Position numbers and translations under genes: made by a program
Shown: in pieces, positions 9,485 through 21,572 of the stretch
Position numbering within the stretch: position 1 is the stretch's first letter
Layout: every line of letters starts with the position of its first letter
Notes under the pieces: generated by a model
Databases searched by the model: none
What the model saw: only the letters and a program-made list of their open reading frames with translations
What the model was told of the DNA's origin: nothing
Assembly: GCA_963971285.1 (NCBI GenBank)
Contig: OZ020255.1
Span: 2,046,001 to 2,110,000 of the forward strand
DNA: 64,000 bases
Source of the DNA: Astropecten irregularis
Lineage: Eukaryota; Echinodermata; Asteroidea; Paxillosida; Astropectinidae
Direction: 5' to 3'

Positions 9485-12400
9485 ATACATTGAAATTCAC
9501 TGTATTAAGTCTACAAGCCTAGACATAGAAAAGAGTCATGTTGAGCCCTCATATTGGACTATGAACATAAATAATAGCAGTAAACGAATGTAAGATTTTA
9601 TAAACAGGCAACTGTCATCAGTGTATTACAGATTCTAGTGCTAAGAGAAGTCTATTGTTATATCATGGAGTTACGGGCCTACCACCAGGCACGTGCCGGC
9701 TTCCACCCCACGGAGAATCACTGAGCATAACTAATTTTCCAGTCACTTCACAAACAGGCCCACACAATAGGCTATCACTCATTATCCATGGAAAATTTGC
9801 TGGGCACTTAAGATTTTAAGGCATGAGCAATTTTGTTCCATTTTATACAACGAAATACAGTGCAAATATAGGCTACTGAGTGTGGTTTCCTCTACAGGTA
9901 GTGTGAGTGTCTACTGTACAGTATACTATCCATTTTTCATTGTATCTCATTCTCCTTTAGGACATAACAAAATAGACAGTTGGTCTCTTGTCTGCGCGTG
10001 TATCGAGTTTGAACGTGCCCGTCAATTTTTTTTCCTCCACATTTTCAAAATTAGGTCTTGACAATTCTTTCAAATCAAACTATTTTTGCATTCAGAATGT
10101 TTACCTGGTGAGCAATAGTTTAATACTTGCTTTCATCTCACCACTTTTGCAAGGAGAAATTGATGGTTTCGAAATTAAATTAATTTGAAAGTTAATTTGA
10201 AAACTTGTGTTTATCATTTGTAAAAGGTTTTACATCTTGAAAAAAAAAAAAACATTCAAGGAATCATTTCAGAGTGCTGAATTTCCAGAAGGCTCAATTT
10301 TCTGCAGCAAAGGACATTCAGGGAACACAAAATTGCTTGTTTTCGACATTTACCATTGACATATGACAGGTTGTTGTCAAACAATTGTAAAATATAGAAT
10401 AAAATTAGAAAACTACCTCACCGTGTATTTTTGCTGATTGTAGCAACTATCGGAGAGACCGCATAAACTTATGTATCCATGGCCCATTCCCCAAAATTGA
10501 TCAAGGGTAAATTGCTCATTGTTATAGAAGTTTAATCAAAGTAATTATTGCCTTACATTAATTTACTTAATTTACATTAGACACTAATCAGAGGATGAAA
10601 TAAACACTAAATGGGGGTAATAGTAAAGAGCAAGCATAGATCTATTTCTTGTTTGGCGCAGGGAGACTGCCGCGCCCGTTGTGAAGCGTGTACAGCAAAA
10701 AATACGCCTAACAGCGGACAGCGGAGAACAAACAGAAAGAAACTAATAAATACTGCGAAAGTAACGGACCAAATTTGCGGATTCAGTGTGTGTTGTAATA
10801 ATATAACATAGTCAATTATGTCACATAGCCTCCTGTACATTCCGCGCTTTCACCGCGACGTAGACATTCGTTCCTCATGGCCGGTGTCGTGCGTGATTGT
10901 TGGCGTAAGCCAGTTTCGGGTTGTTCGGCTGGATCAAACATACAGTATTATGCCACGTAGACAGCATACCCTCCGCAGCAAACACGATCAAAATATACGT
11001 ACATACAGTGTAGGCCATACGCGTTAGGTTTGCATACTTATTCGTAGAAATGACAACGGAAATACATATAAGGATAATAATTATAATAAAAGCATAAATG
11101 GAAACCATTTATTGAAAGGAAGTCCGAGATTTTACGTTCTGGACCACACTGCGCGCGTTTTGTAATATAATAATTTGTCAAAAAGTGACAGGACTTGCCT
11201 TACCAACGGAAGCACGCACCTAGCTAAAATATCATCTGAACAATCATATTTGCAGTTTTTCATGTGCGCAAACGAACATTTCTCTTCATTCTGTGTGGAT
11301 TTAATTTAGATTTTCATGGAAATTCCATATTCATTAACAAATGCAATTCGTTGTAATATTAGAAATAAAACAATTTCAAAATTTGACTGCACGGCTTTGG
11401 AATTAATATTTTTAGTAATAAAATATGTTTGTCTTTAATGCTTCATCTATTCAGCTGAATGAGCTCAGTGCTGAATATGATAAACACATGAACAAATTCA
11501 ATATTTTCAAAATTAATTATTATGATCATATATTTAATATTTTTCATTTTTTTCTAACAAATGTCATGCCGAAATGATTATTTGTTTTGATCCTGCGTCT
11601 AAATGAAAACTGTGTGAAAACAAATTTGGCATCTCAAATAAAACAAATGCACTTGGTCAAATCCTAAATCAAAAGAAATCTCATTATTTCATGGCAACGA
11701 AACTATCGAAAAGGGCCCTGGAATACTGGCTTCGTAGATTGATCCTCGACCAATTCCCCGAAACCTTTGAACAAACCCGAGGAGAACCCTGCACTGGCAC
11801 TACGTTGCCACGTGAATCACGGTGTGGATGTTGGTATGTGTGCGGTAGTCAGGCCATCTCCGACAAATGTAATTTAGTATTGAAATGCAGAAAAACATAA
11901 TGTTGTGCATAGATAGAATTTCAAAAATGTACGATGCTGAAGGGACATGGCCACTTCCCACACCATAACATGTTAAGTCACTCTTCTACTTTGTGGGATC
12001 TCATAAATGATGCCATCTAGTTTTAAAACACTCCCTTGAATAAATGTCTGCGTACGCCACGACTGATGGAAGGGATGGTGAGAAAAGTCCACAGAGAGTC
12101 AGTGAAGACTGTTTGTAAAACATAATGCTTATAAAATATATAAATTACCTATAAACCAGTAATCTGTATGACTGATCTGCATAATGTAGGTATATGACAT
12201 ACATTGTACAACTCCATCAAACTTAAGCACGCTTAAGACCTAATGATTTGTCATTCTTTGGCGGCAAAAGTTGTTCCAAAATGTTGTTCCTTTAACTCAT
12301 TTATTTTTCTTTAATGGAAAACATTAAAAAGATATAGGACAATTATATTGTATGACATCATAATATAACCAGGGGATATTTTTGTATGAGACATGCAGCT

Positions 12401-12830
12401 CCCCTGCTGAGGGATAGAGTGGTTTCCATGGCAAAGTCATATAACAAAACTCTCTAGTTTCCCCCAACGACTGGTAACCATAGCAATACCGTCCTTATAC
12501 AATGAACATTGCAACAAGTGGTCACTTGTAGATTCCCTCAGCATTGCTGGCTTACTGACACCTTTATGCGGCTATTATTTGCTAATTCATTTTAAACTTT
12601 GAGGATTTGAAAACCCAACATTTGGCAAAGGGTATAAAAGATGTAATAGAGATGTAATACATTAATGAATATTGCCTCGTTGGTTGTATATCTTGGTATG
12701 TTACAGTCTGACAATGTAAAGGTTATCCAGTACTGTTAGTTGATTGGTTGGTTCGCTCCTCAGGCAGCCAGTGGTTGATTGCAATGGGCGGGGTTGCTCA
12801 TTACAAATAGAAAAGATGTTGAATACATTC
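9485..12830 (+). repeat. Repeat arm F0, right part
   Basis: It matches, in reverse complement, arms R1 (21898-27030), R2 (31340-35930) and R3 (41270-44940) over almost its whole length. Landmarks: the block around 9660-9720, the GGGGGTAATAGTAAAGAGC block at about 10613, the block rich in CGCGCG at about 11150, and the block at 12370-12800. Compared with R2 and R3 it lacks about 130 bp near 10705-10735. No gene is recognised; the frames inside are short and not conserved as protein between copies. Confidence 0.85.
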
Positions 12831-12939
12831 ACGCATAAAGGTAAAGTCAAATCAGTGTGCATGTTGGTTTTGGAAAGGAGCACCCACTCCATTCATCTAC
12901 TCAAAATAATAGCAGTATGGAATATAGCAGTATGTGCAT

Positions 12940-13115
12940 GGTTTCATGGCTTCTGACTGCCAAAGGAACAAAGATAACTGACTATTATGGACACCACCAT
13001 GAACGTACGGCTGGATAGCTCAGTTGATAGAGCGCCTGTACTGTATTCAGAAAGTCACCGATTCGAATCCCCCTCCAGTCAATTTGTCTTTGTTCACCTT
13101 TCAATGACTCAATAT
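12940..13115 (+). repeat. tRNA-headed repeat (SINE-like), copy 1
   Basis: A tRNA-like head (13009-13081) has a 7-bp acceptor stem with one wobble, an intact D arm and a B-box-like GATTCGAATCC, but a poor anticodon stem. It is followed by a tail with TTCACCTTTCAATGA. The flanks form an inverted repeat: GGAACAAAGATAACTGAC to the left pairs with the sequence after the tRNA. Related copies lie at about 55990-56230 and 58810-58970. The shared tail and flanks show that this is a dispersed family and not a free-standing tRNA gene. Confidence 0.7.
13009..13081 (+). tRNA. tRNA-like sequence, degenerate (SINE head)
   Basis: 73 nt that fold as acceptor, D and T arms, but with mismatches in the anticodon stem and in the T stem. 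The anticodon cannot be assigned. I treat it as a tRNA-derived Pol III promoter and not a working tRNA. Confidence 0.5.
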
Positions 13116-13470
13116 TCACTCAGGTTCCCTTGTTTTTATTTGATGATTATACTAAAACTAACCTGTTTTTTTTCCCATTGTTGGTCTTCACGTTTCTGAG
13201 CAATTTGCAATAAAGCTTCGTACTCCTCTCTGCAATGTTTATTAATCTTAATCTCATTTCTTCCTATTAGAAACGGCCAGCTTATGCTTTGGGGGTTAAA
13301 GTGCAGTTTTTTTGTAATGTGAATCATACAAATAGTATTGTTTCTAGCATGAACATAAAGTCAAATTTGACCAATAATGTTTTTCATCACTAACCGATCC
13401 TAAGCTCCAACTCGGCACCCAGCCAGCCAGCAATTCCATCTTCATAAAAATGAAACCCTTCGCAAACTTG
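13116..13470. other. Unique AT-rich stretch, no gene seen
   Basis: It lies between the tRNA-headed repeat and the inverted arm fragment. Short frames exist on both strands, but none has a recognisable motif. Confidence 0.4.
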
Positions 13471-14440
13471 TTGGAATTCTTTTCATTTGTTCATCGTCAC
13501 CATAGCTGTCTTTTTTCAAATCCTTTTAAGTATAAAAAGAATTGATAAATATAGCCACATAAAGGTGTCTGTAACCAAGCAACGCTGAATGCATCTACAC
13601 ACCACTTGTTGCAACGCTTAATGTATGAGTAACGGTATTGCCATGGTAACCTGTCCTTGGGAGGGAATAAAGAGTTGTGTTATTCAGGCTTTGCCATGGA
13701 AACCGCTCTATCCGTCAGCTGGGGAGCTGCACGGTCTCATACAAAATACCCCCTGGTAAAATTATGATGTCCTACAATATTGTCCTATATTTTATGAATG
13801 TTTTCATTAAAAAAGATAAAAATCCAAGGAAAAGCATTCTGAAAGAACCCTTAGCCCCCAAAAGAATCACACTGTGATTAAAGGTGGGCCTACATGTATG
13901 ATAATATTCCTTGATCTGCAAGGCTTATCTGTATAAATCAAGCTCATTAATGGTCATAAATATTAATGGAAATAAGACTTTTGATTAACAGATTAACAAT
14001 ACTGCTTCACAGCCTCTCTGTCAACATGGGGGGGGGGGGGTAATGCATTACTGTCAAGTCTCTTTAACGTTCTGTTTATGCTGTCCCTTAAGGCGTAATA
14101 TTTGCTGTACACGCATCACAACGGGCTCGGCAGTCTCCCTGCGCCAAACAACAAATAGGGCCATTATTGCTCTTCACGTTTACCCCCATTTAGTGTTTAT
14201 TTTATCCTCTGATTAATGTCCTATGAACATAAATATAAGACAATAATACATTTGGTTGAACTTATAACAACATTAAGCAATTTACCATTGATCAACATTG
14301 TGAATGGCCCATGGATACACAAGTTGAATAGTGATGCGGTCTCTCCGAGTGTTGTGCACAAGCCAAACAGATCAAGAATTCACGGTGAGGGACGCATTTA
14401 TTTCAATATTTTTTGATGATAATTAGTTTCCCAGTATATT
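13470..14440 (-). repeat. Short inverted arm fragment
   Basis: The reverse complement of this stretch matches the short plus-oriented pieces in units B and C (about 37110-37960 and 46140-46990), and it is also inverted relative to arm F0. A G14 run lies at about 14027-14040. The sequence around 14090-14200 repeats the block containing GTAAAGAGC. Confidence 0.75.
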
Positions 14441-14683
14441 CTGTATTTGAAGGGCAGTGTTATTGTATACTGATTCCACTGGTGCGATTTACAAAGGGTA
14501 AACTCAATGGTTGACTCCGAAAATGTCCATGATTCTTCGTTAGTTTCGGCTAGTCATACAGCCTACTTTCAAACTATCGTTTCCGTACGTGGTAGTACAT
14601 AGGACGTAGGTTGCGTGCCGTGCATGTAGTGCTGTATGCGCTATCAATACCAAACAACACTACACACTGTACATGTACATGGC
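14441..14683 (-). repeat. Inverted spacer fragment matching 45790-46030
   Basis: The reverse complement of unit C at about 45790-46030 is recognisable through the stretch around GACTAGCCGAAACTAGCGAA (14533-14552 in reverse). No gene is seen. Confidence 0.7.
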
Positions 14684-15655
14684 GTATAATATATGTAGGG
14701 GAAGGCGGGGTAAGTTGAGCCAATTTTTGCTTTTTGCACCTTGGGACTCAAATTACTGATTATCTTGCTCAAAATGAGTATCTTGCTGTTTATTTAATCC
14801 TTGGGAAAATTTTGGAGCTAGTTCCTTCTTTCTATCCCCTCATGGAAAGTCAGTATGACCTTTGTAAAAATAAAGGTCAAATGGCTCAACTTACCCCGCC
14901 TATGGGGCAAGTTGATCCAACCTCTGGGGTAAGTTGTGTCACGCTGGGGTAAGCTGATTATTGACCCAAATAAAGGAAAAAAGTACGAAATCATTGTTTT
15001 AATGAATTTGTGTTTAAGTTTTAAAGTTCTACAACACAGAATGGAATTATTATATACCTTCTGGTCATGGGTTTATACATGTAATCATCACTATAAAGAA
15101 CACAAAAAGTTTCTGATCAAGATTAAAATTAAAAGAAGCTCCAAACCGCTCCAAACCATGCTCAACAAAAAATACAATGTCTGTCTACATTAAAGCACAC
15201 TGTATAGCCTATAAGTGTATAATGTTAGATTTATAAATAAAACCACCATGTACATTGCAGCAAGTTGAGCCATGGCTCAATTTACCCCATAGGCTATGGC
15301 TCAGCTTACCCCAGTCTGTACTTTCTGAGAGTTATACACAACACACAAATCTTTTGCATCCATTGTTTAAAAGACTATGACAAAAATAAAGACCCATACC
15401 TGAACTAACAATTGACATATAGTATCCATATCAGATCTTTGATGTATATAGAACACACAGCACATACCTCTGTTACGCCTATTCTTACTTTTATGGTTGA
15501 AAATCAGAGTTTTCCTTCTGCAACACAAAGTTCTGTTTCAGTCTCAAAAGCAATATGACAGGGTTTAGAGTCATACAAAGGGTCATCAATAGGTGGCACT
15601 ACCACAGTTTCTCACTCACTCATTATTGACCGAGGGGTGGTGGCTCAACTTGAAG
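14684..15655. mobile_element. Insertion rich in GGGGTAAGTTGAGCC motifs
   Basis: This stretch of about 970 bp is absent from the matching place in units B and C, where the flanks run together at a TACATGTACATG sequence. It carries many direct and inverted copies of GGGGTAAGTTGAGCC-like words: at about 14713, 14884, 14905, 14928 and 14944, then about 15255-15315 and 15640. No transposase is seen, so it is a non-autonomous element of unknown superfamily. No clear target duplication could be fixed. Confidence 0.6.
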
Positions 15656-16024
15656 GCTACATGTAGCTAATGTGTATCGTTGCATTCTCGCAGGGGACAT
15701 GAGGGCAGAATTATTATCACTTAAATTCCTTTCTGAAGTCGGCAACATCGTCAGTTTCTTTATAGGGTCTTATTGTAACCATTATTGATTTAGGGGGCTC
15801 ACCTGACTGAAATATGCCTACATTTTACAACACGTACAAGTGGTTAGTATACAATGACATTCCATTGTGAATGGTGACGACTAATTTTTGAGTTTTTGGT
15901 TATCATCAGGCTTATTTCATGACATCGCAGGAGGCTTTTTTAAGTATTCTAAATATCAAGTCTTATATTGCATTACATAATTTGTTTACCAAACCAATCT
16001 GAATGGAACATTGACCCCCCAGCT
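15656..16024 (-). repeat. Inverted spacer fragment matching 36400-36780 and 45430-45780
   Basis: Reads as the reverse complement of the spacer in units B and C. No gene is seen apart from the tRNA-like sequence that follows. Confidence 0.75.
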
Positions 16025-16099
16025 AGCCCGGAGGCCTAACGGTTTATGGCATCTGCATTAGTAAGCAGGAGGTCGTGGGTTCGATTCCCACCTTAGCCA
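16025..16099 (+). tRNA. tRNA-Thr(AGU)-like sequence, copy 1, with extra loop base
   Basis: 75 nt with A box GGCCTAACGG, B box GGTTCGATTCC and a T5 run about 10 nt downstream. The anticodon stem TCTGC/GCAGG encloses an 8-nt loop ATTAGTAA; the usual size is 7. The order of bases matches eukaryotic tRNA-Thr with anticodon AGT plus one extra base. The acceptor stem has three mismatches here, more than in the other two copies, so this one is probably a pseudogene. Confidence 0.55.
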
Positions 16100-16103
16100 G
16101 CGC

Positions 16104-16930
16104 ATGATTTTTACAGCGCAGTGTATTACAGATTCTAGTGCCAAGAGAAGTCTATTGTTATATCATGGAGTTACGGGCCTACCACCAGGCACGTGCCGGC
16201 TTGCACCCAACGGAGATTCACTGAGCATAACTAATTTTCCAGTCACTTCACAAACAGGCCTACACAAAGACTATCACACATTATCAGATTCCATGAAAAA
16301 TTTGCCACTTAAGATTTTAAGGCAATTTTTCCCGATGGGTGCAATTGTTATTTTGTTGCATTTTACAACGAAATACAGCGCAAAACATACTGTGTGTGGT
16401 TTCCAGGAATTTTTTCCCATTGTATCTCATTCTCCTTTAGGACGTAACAAATGAACAGTTGGGTTAAAATCGAACTATTTATGCACTTAGAATGTTTACC
16501 CAATAAGCAATAGTTTAGTACTTGCTTTCATCTGACCACTTTTGCAAGGAGAAATTGATGGTTTCGTAATTAAACAAAACTTGAAGTTAATTTGAAATCT
16601 TGTGTTTATCATTTTTAAAAGGTTTTACATCTTGAAAAAAAAGAAAAATTAAGGGATAATTTCAGAGTGCTGAATTTCTTAAGGTTCAGTTTTATGCAGC
16701 AAAGGGCATTCAGGACACCAACAATTGCATATTTTTGACAATTACTATTTACATTTATGAAGGTTGTTGTCAAGCAAATGTCCAATACAGAATATAAGTG
16801 GAAAACTACCTCACCGTGTATTTTTGCTGTTTGTAGCAATACACCTTTGTATCCATAGGCTATTCCCAAATAATTGATCAAGGGTAAATTATACAAGTTT
16901 AATCACAGTAATTATTGTCTTACATTAATA
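16104..16930 (+). repeat. Partial arm, outer portion
   Basis: Matches 9620-10560 of arm F0 in the same orientation, with several deletions and more divergence (for example about 16455-16480 lacks about 100 bp). No gene. Confidence 0.8.
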
Positions 16931-17810
16931 CTTAGAGTGGTCCACGTAAATACTTCATATTTTTGTCTCGGCCAATTTTTTTTTTTTTTTTTAAATGAAA
17001 GCACTGTGTGAGCAAGCAACAAAAACATATTTAAAATTTTTCCCAAAAGCCCATTGCCATAGTTACAGGCTATTTCGTGTTTTGGGCATTTAAGCCAATT
17101 TGCGCCTCAAAAACGGGTTTTGTAGCTTATTTTAAAATACAACCAAGCTAAAATGCAAAGTTCTATCACAAAACTACTTATATCATTACAAAGTATCATC
17201 CTTGCCCTTACTTCAGATATTTTGAAAATATTTTAAATGCCTTCATTATGCTATTTTTAGAACATGCCTTAAAGCGTGTTTTTAGAACTTGCAAAATTGG
17301 CATTTTTACCCAATTTTTGTCTCTCATAAAGTCAACTTGCCAGGGGTCTCAGAACATTTTCCTTTGGATTTGTTTAGAGCCAAGATTAGTCTTTCCATAT
17401 CTGGTGAGAAAAGTTTGGGGGATTGTATCTTTTGGGGGTAGCACCACATCAAAAAATGTTATTTTCCCCCAATGAAAAAGTGAAAATTGAGGTTTTCCTT
17501 CAGTTTGAAGTAATAATATACACACAAAAGGAATATTTTGATGAATCTGGAGCCTTTTTTCATTTGTTAAGAGTGAATTGCAGGCCTATGATTTATTCTA
17601 ATGGATAAGCAGCATTGTTGTTTGCCTAATTGTGTTTTTTTTTTATCTCCCACCCCGGCTCTACCATTCTAGCATTCTATTTTCTGATTTTTGTTAGTGT
17701 ATGAGAACAAATTAGCAGCACTTGTCAACTTTGCCATTAAAACAGAGTTACAAACTCCAACTAAAGCAGTATTTTCACATTATCTAGCTGCCCCTTTCAG
17801 CATGTCATCC
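16931..17810. other. AT-rich stretch without a supported gene
   Basis: A T-run at about 16977-16993 and only short frames. I found no repeat partner within the window and no recognised motif. Confidence 0.35.
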
Positions 17811-18282
17811 TTAAAGGTACATCTTTTAAAGATCAAAAATAAAAGAGAAAATATTTAAGAAATACTGTGGCAGTTTTTCACTGTTTTTCTCAAAAAGGAG
17901 GCACCGTATAGAACTGAAATATTTACAGATGACTGTTACTGTATCTTCCTTGATATTTTCGCCGATGAATCTGTATTTCTTTGACAAAAAACAAAGTATG
18001 ATATTACCTTTAAAAACAGCTTTATTGCTTGCAATTGGTAGATGAAATTAATTTGTTATGGTACTCTCATTCGTTAAAAGTGAAGTGTGAGGTTTTACTT
18101 CAAAAAGCAGTAATAATATACCCAAAAGGAACACATCAACAATATATTGCTTTTTTTTTTCAAATCACAATAGTGAGTTGTACGCTTGTGAATTTGTAAG
18201 CTTCTGAATTTATCCTACTAGCTTGTGTGTCGTGCAAACTATCTGTCAACATCACCCTAAGCTCAGAGAAGTATTTTTCCGC

Positions 18283-19572
18283 AGTGACAATGCTGGCTGT
18301 GCAGTAACTCTTCAGGCAGTTCCTCAATGATGACAATGCTGGCTGCTACCACAGTGCAGTTACTCTTCACGCAGTTCCTCCAATGTGCAGACGATTTGAC
18401 TTCTCAGAACTTCAAGATGGGAAAGGTGCTTATGACAGAATGGCTTCAACAATCAAATCTCACATCTGTATCTACATAAATGAAGGCAATGACGTGGAGA
18501 CACCTGAGCAGTTTCAAAGAGCAGTGGAAAGTAATGGAGGAGTAGCTGGTGTCCAGGTGTATGTTTGTGATACCCAAGGGAAAGTCACTGGGACCAAGCC
18601 CCATAGAAAATATCACACAGTTGAACAACTTTGAATACATACATGTAGATGGTGGTGTGCATGCTTGGAAGGACTATGGTATTGAACCAGCAATTATCAT
18701 CTCACCTCAGCAACTGAGCAAAGGAGGGTTGAAGCTCCATCACTGATGATTCGAAGAGGCCCTTCAAAGCAAGGGAGCATGTTTAAAGAAATGCGTGCAA
18801 GAAGATGCTCTACCTCACCCAGAGCTTTTTCCTCTGCATTGATTCCTACAATACAATTGGTGATTGAAATCACCATCTGTTATGTGGCAATCACACTAGA
18901 TTGTTAGAGAAGCACACACTCCATGACAAAGTGAAAATCATGTACATGTATGTGGAGAAGTTGCAGGCTAGGCAAGATGTAATAATTGGCAGAGACACAA
19001 ATGTAGTTCCAGCTGAGGGCAGCTGCCCTCAGCTGGAACTACATTTGTGTCTAGAACAAACACTGCCTGCAGGATGGGCAGTGCAAAAACGTCGTCAATC
19101 TTAGCCCTTCAACGAAAATCAAAAACAGTTCCTGAATGAAAAATTCAATGTGGGTGAAGTGTGCGGCACAAAATGTGACCATGCGATTGTTTCAAAAGAA
19201 ATACACACCAAGAAAGACACACAAGGAAACAGACAGTTCACTCCTTCAGAGTTTTTGACAGCACAAACAACAGATCTCAAGTTACTTCAGACGACTTGCC
19301 TCAAAGGTTAGAGAAGTGGGACCAACAATAGAGGAGGACAGAGACAAAGATCATAAACGGCTTCTGGTGTCTGTTTTCGAGACAGTTGGGCTACAGCATC
19401 CAATCATGTTGAACATATATAATATTTGTGAACTCTTCAGATCAGGGAAACACCACACTCTCAGCCTAAAAATGTTGAAAACAGTTTGCCATGACCTTAA
19501 CATTGGCACGCAAGATCTGCATGATAAGCACAAGAGGTCAGCTTATGAAGCAAAATTGAAAGAAGTTGTTTA
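18283..19572 (+). pseudogene. Broken transposase-like or captured protein in the foldback element
   Basis: Fragments read DNAGCYHSAVTLHAVPP (18332-18382), then RRFDFSELQDGKGAYDRMAS and IKSHICIYINEG in the same frame to a stop at 18632. A later piece, FLNEKFNVGEVCG (from about 19129) ending in a stop near 19310, is followed after a frameshift by FRRLASKVREVG. From memory these match, in order, blocks of a large uncharacterised protein family spread in cnidarians, molluscs, fish and echinoderms (SDNAGCY, DFSEPQ-GK-CDR, EKF-GE-G, FFSRLA). DDN and the later acidic residues could be part of an RNase-H-like fold; that is inference. An SDNAGC segment is duplicated at 18283-18300. Stops, shifts and a 60-bp palindrome show it is dead. 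Confidence 0.6.
18993..19052. repeat. Perfect 60-bp palindrome without spacer
   Basis: The 30 bases at 18993-19022 are the exact reverse complement of 19023-19052, with the centre at CAG|CTG. It lies inside the broken coding sequence, where the right half has no independent coding sense. This looks like a hairpin-templated duplication. Confidence 0.97.
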
Positions 19573-20149
19573 ATGTTTGCACCTGCTCAACTGCATACTA
19601 ATCATCAACATGTAAATACATGAGTTTAGTGGTCGGTTACATCATTAGTAATTTCTACAAAATTTAATTTAAATATTGCTTAAGTTCGCAACAAGTCCTC
19701 CTTTTAATTAAAAAAAAAATTGCCTGAAACATGCTGGATTTGTTGGGGCGTAAATTCACAAGCTTGTAGGATAAATTCAGAAGTTTACAAATTCACAAGC
19801 GTACAATTCACTATTGTGATTTGCAAAAAGCAATATATTTTTGATGCGTTCCTTTGGGGTATATTATTACTGCTTTTTGAAGTAAAACCTCACACTTCAC
19901 TTTTAACGAATGAGAGTACCATAACAAATTAATTTATTGCAAGCAATAAAGCTGTTTTTTTAAAGGTAATATCATACTTTTGTTTTTGTCAAAGAAATAC
20001 AGATTCATCGGCAAAAATATCAAGGAAGATACAGTAACAGTCATCTGTAAAAATGTCAGTTCTATACGGTGCCTCCTTTTTGAGAAAAACAGTGAAAAAC
20101 AGTATTTCTTTAATCTTTTCTTTTTGATCTTTAAAAGAAGTACCTTTAA

Positions 20150-20567
20150 AGGGCGGCTGCAGTGCTTTTTTCAGTGAGGTTATTTTATTGCCTTCATACA
20201 GAGAATATACTGACAAATAATGAATGGCAAGTCTTATTTTGGTTTCAAACCAGCATTTGGTTTTCCTTTGAATGGTTTTGTAAAACGAGGGATTTTCACG
20301 CATACTCATGTAGGGAACACATGTAGGACCATACTGTACTCTGGTGAGACTACATGTAGTTTGTTTTTCGCACTCGAAACCAGTATTCTTAGCTCCAGTT
20401 TAGACCCACGTGCTCGACTTGGAAAATATCCCTGAAGCTTAGCTTGCGCAGCGAACTGACGTAAAACGTTGCACTTGAATATTAAGTTGCACTTGAATAG
20501 TAATAGTTGAGAAGGCCCGGGGACTGAGCCAACTTCATGAAGGTGCTTAAATACAAAATGTGCTTAA
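20150..20567. repeat. Start of unit A: stretch shared with 30066-30311
   Basis: About 20320-20560 matches 30066-30300 (landmark ACCCACGTGCTCGACTTGG). No gene is seen. Confidence 0.7.
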
Positions 20568-20907
20568 AGGTTGTTCCATACTTTGGTAGGAAACCAAAAC
20601 AGAAGTGTTCAAAGATTTACTTATAACTTAAAGGGTGTGAAAATGGTGCTAGTAGAAACATACCGTTAATTTCTTTTCGCCTGAAATACTGTATTTATCA
20701 AAAAATGTGTAAAAGCAACAACAGAAAAATATTGTGATCTTTTAAAGAAAAAAAAAACGTGAAAAGATTAAAGAAATTCCGTGGGCGTTTTTCACTGTTT
20801 TCTCAAAAAGTCGGCACCGTTTGGGACTGGGATTTTTACAGATGACTTATATTGTATCTTTTTTGATATTTGTGCCAATTTCTTTGACAAAAACCTTAGA
20901 ATTACCT
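20568..20907. mobile_element. TTAA-type MITE, unit A
   Basis: 340 bp flanked by TTAA at 20564-20567 and 20908-20911. It begins AGGTTGTTCCATACTTTGG and ends AATTACCT. It is related to the MITEs at 27317, 30312, 38142 and 47195. No coding capacity. Confidence 0.8.
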
Positions 20908-20911
20908 TTAA

Positions 20912-21564
20912 GCATGAAAAGTCTTCTTTGATCAAACAGGATTACCGACCAAATTTTCATGTGATGTTAACTGCTTTTGACTTGAATTCGCCTATTGTTT
21001 ACAGAACACAACATTCACAAGTTTTGGCTGGCATAGTGATTTTATTTACCCAAGTTGTTGGTGCTTAAGCAAAATGATTTTGGTGCTTAAGCAGCTCTGT
21101 GAATTTGGTTTACACAGTGGCACGTTCACAACAGATTACAGAGACAAGATTTGTTAAAAAACGAAATTAATTAAACTGTATATTATTCGGTCTTGTACAA
21201 GATCTTTTGTTTGGAATAAATATATGTAAAAGGATCTGTTAAATCATAAAAATACAATGAAGATAGGTTATCCTTGCAGTAACCAAATTCAAACAATATT
21301 ATGGATCTTGCTCGTTGTTGTCGGTTGGCTGGTATATTTAGTATAACACAATACATGCTTTCTCTCCGGAGTTTCTTTCAGTATTTCAGCTTGTTTCATT
21401 TAGATCACTCGATTTAAATCTTGATTTAAATCAATGAAAAAAAATCACTCACAAATACACTCAATGTCCTTTTTATGAGTTTTTGATTTGTAAATTAAAA
21501 CAAAATTCAAATTATGTTACTGAAAAAGACTCCATAATTTAGGATTTGATGCTATTTTGTAAAC
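20912..21564. repeat. Unit segment shared with 30664-31340 and 40600-41270
   Basis: The three copies begin with GCATGAAAAGTCTTCTTTGA and end near the start of the arm. One short symmetric motif, GATTTAAATCTTGATTTAAATC, lies at about 21412. No gene. Confidence 0.8.
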
Positions 21565-21572
21565 ACCACCAC

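Larger units (their letters stand above)
17815..20145. mobile_element. Foldback DNA transposon with TTAA target duplication
   Basis: TTAA flanks both ends (17811-17814 and 20146-20149). The ends read AGGTAC...GTACCT and belong to inverted repeats of about 410 bp (17815-18228 with 19742-20145). A TTAA duplication and RGG-type ends fit the Kolobok superfamily better than piggyBac, whose ends usually begin with CCC. The outer part of each inverted repeat (17815-18009 and 19964-20145) is itself bounded by TTAA and matches the right half of the MITE at 27317-27663, so the element appears compound. The centre carries broken coding sequence. Confidence 0.75.

Noticed and set aside
13009-13081. A functional tRNA gene
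   Set aside because: The anticodon and T stems are mispaired, and the flanking sequence repeats in two other copies, so it is the head of a repeat family.
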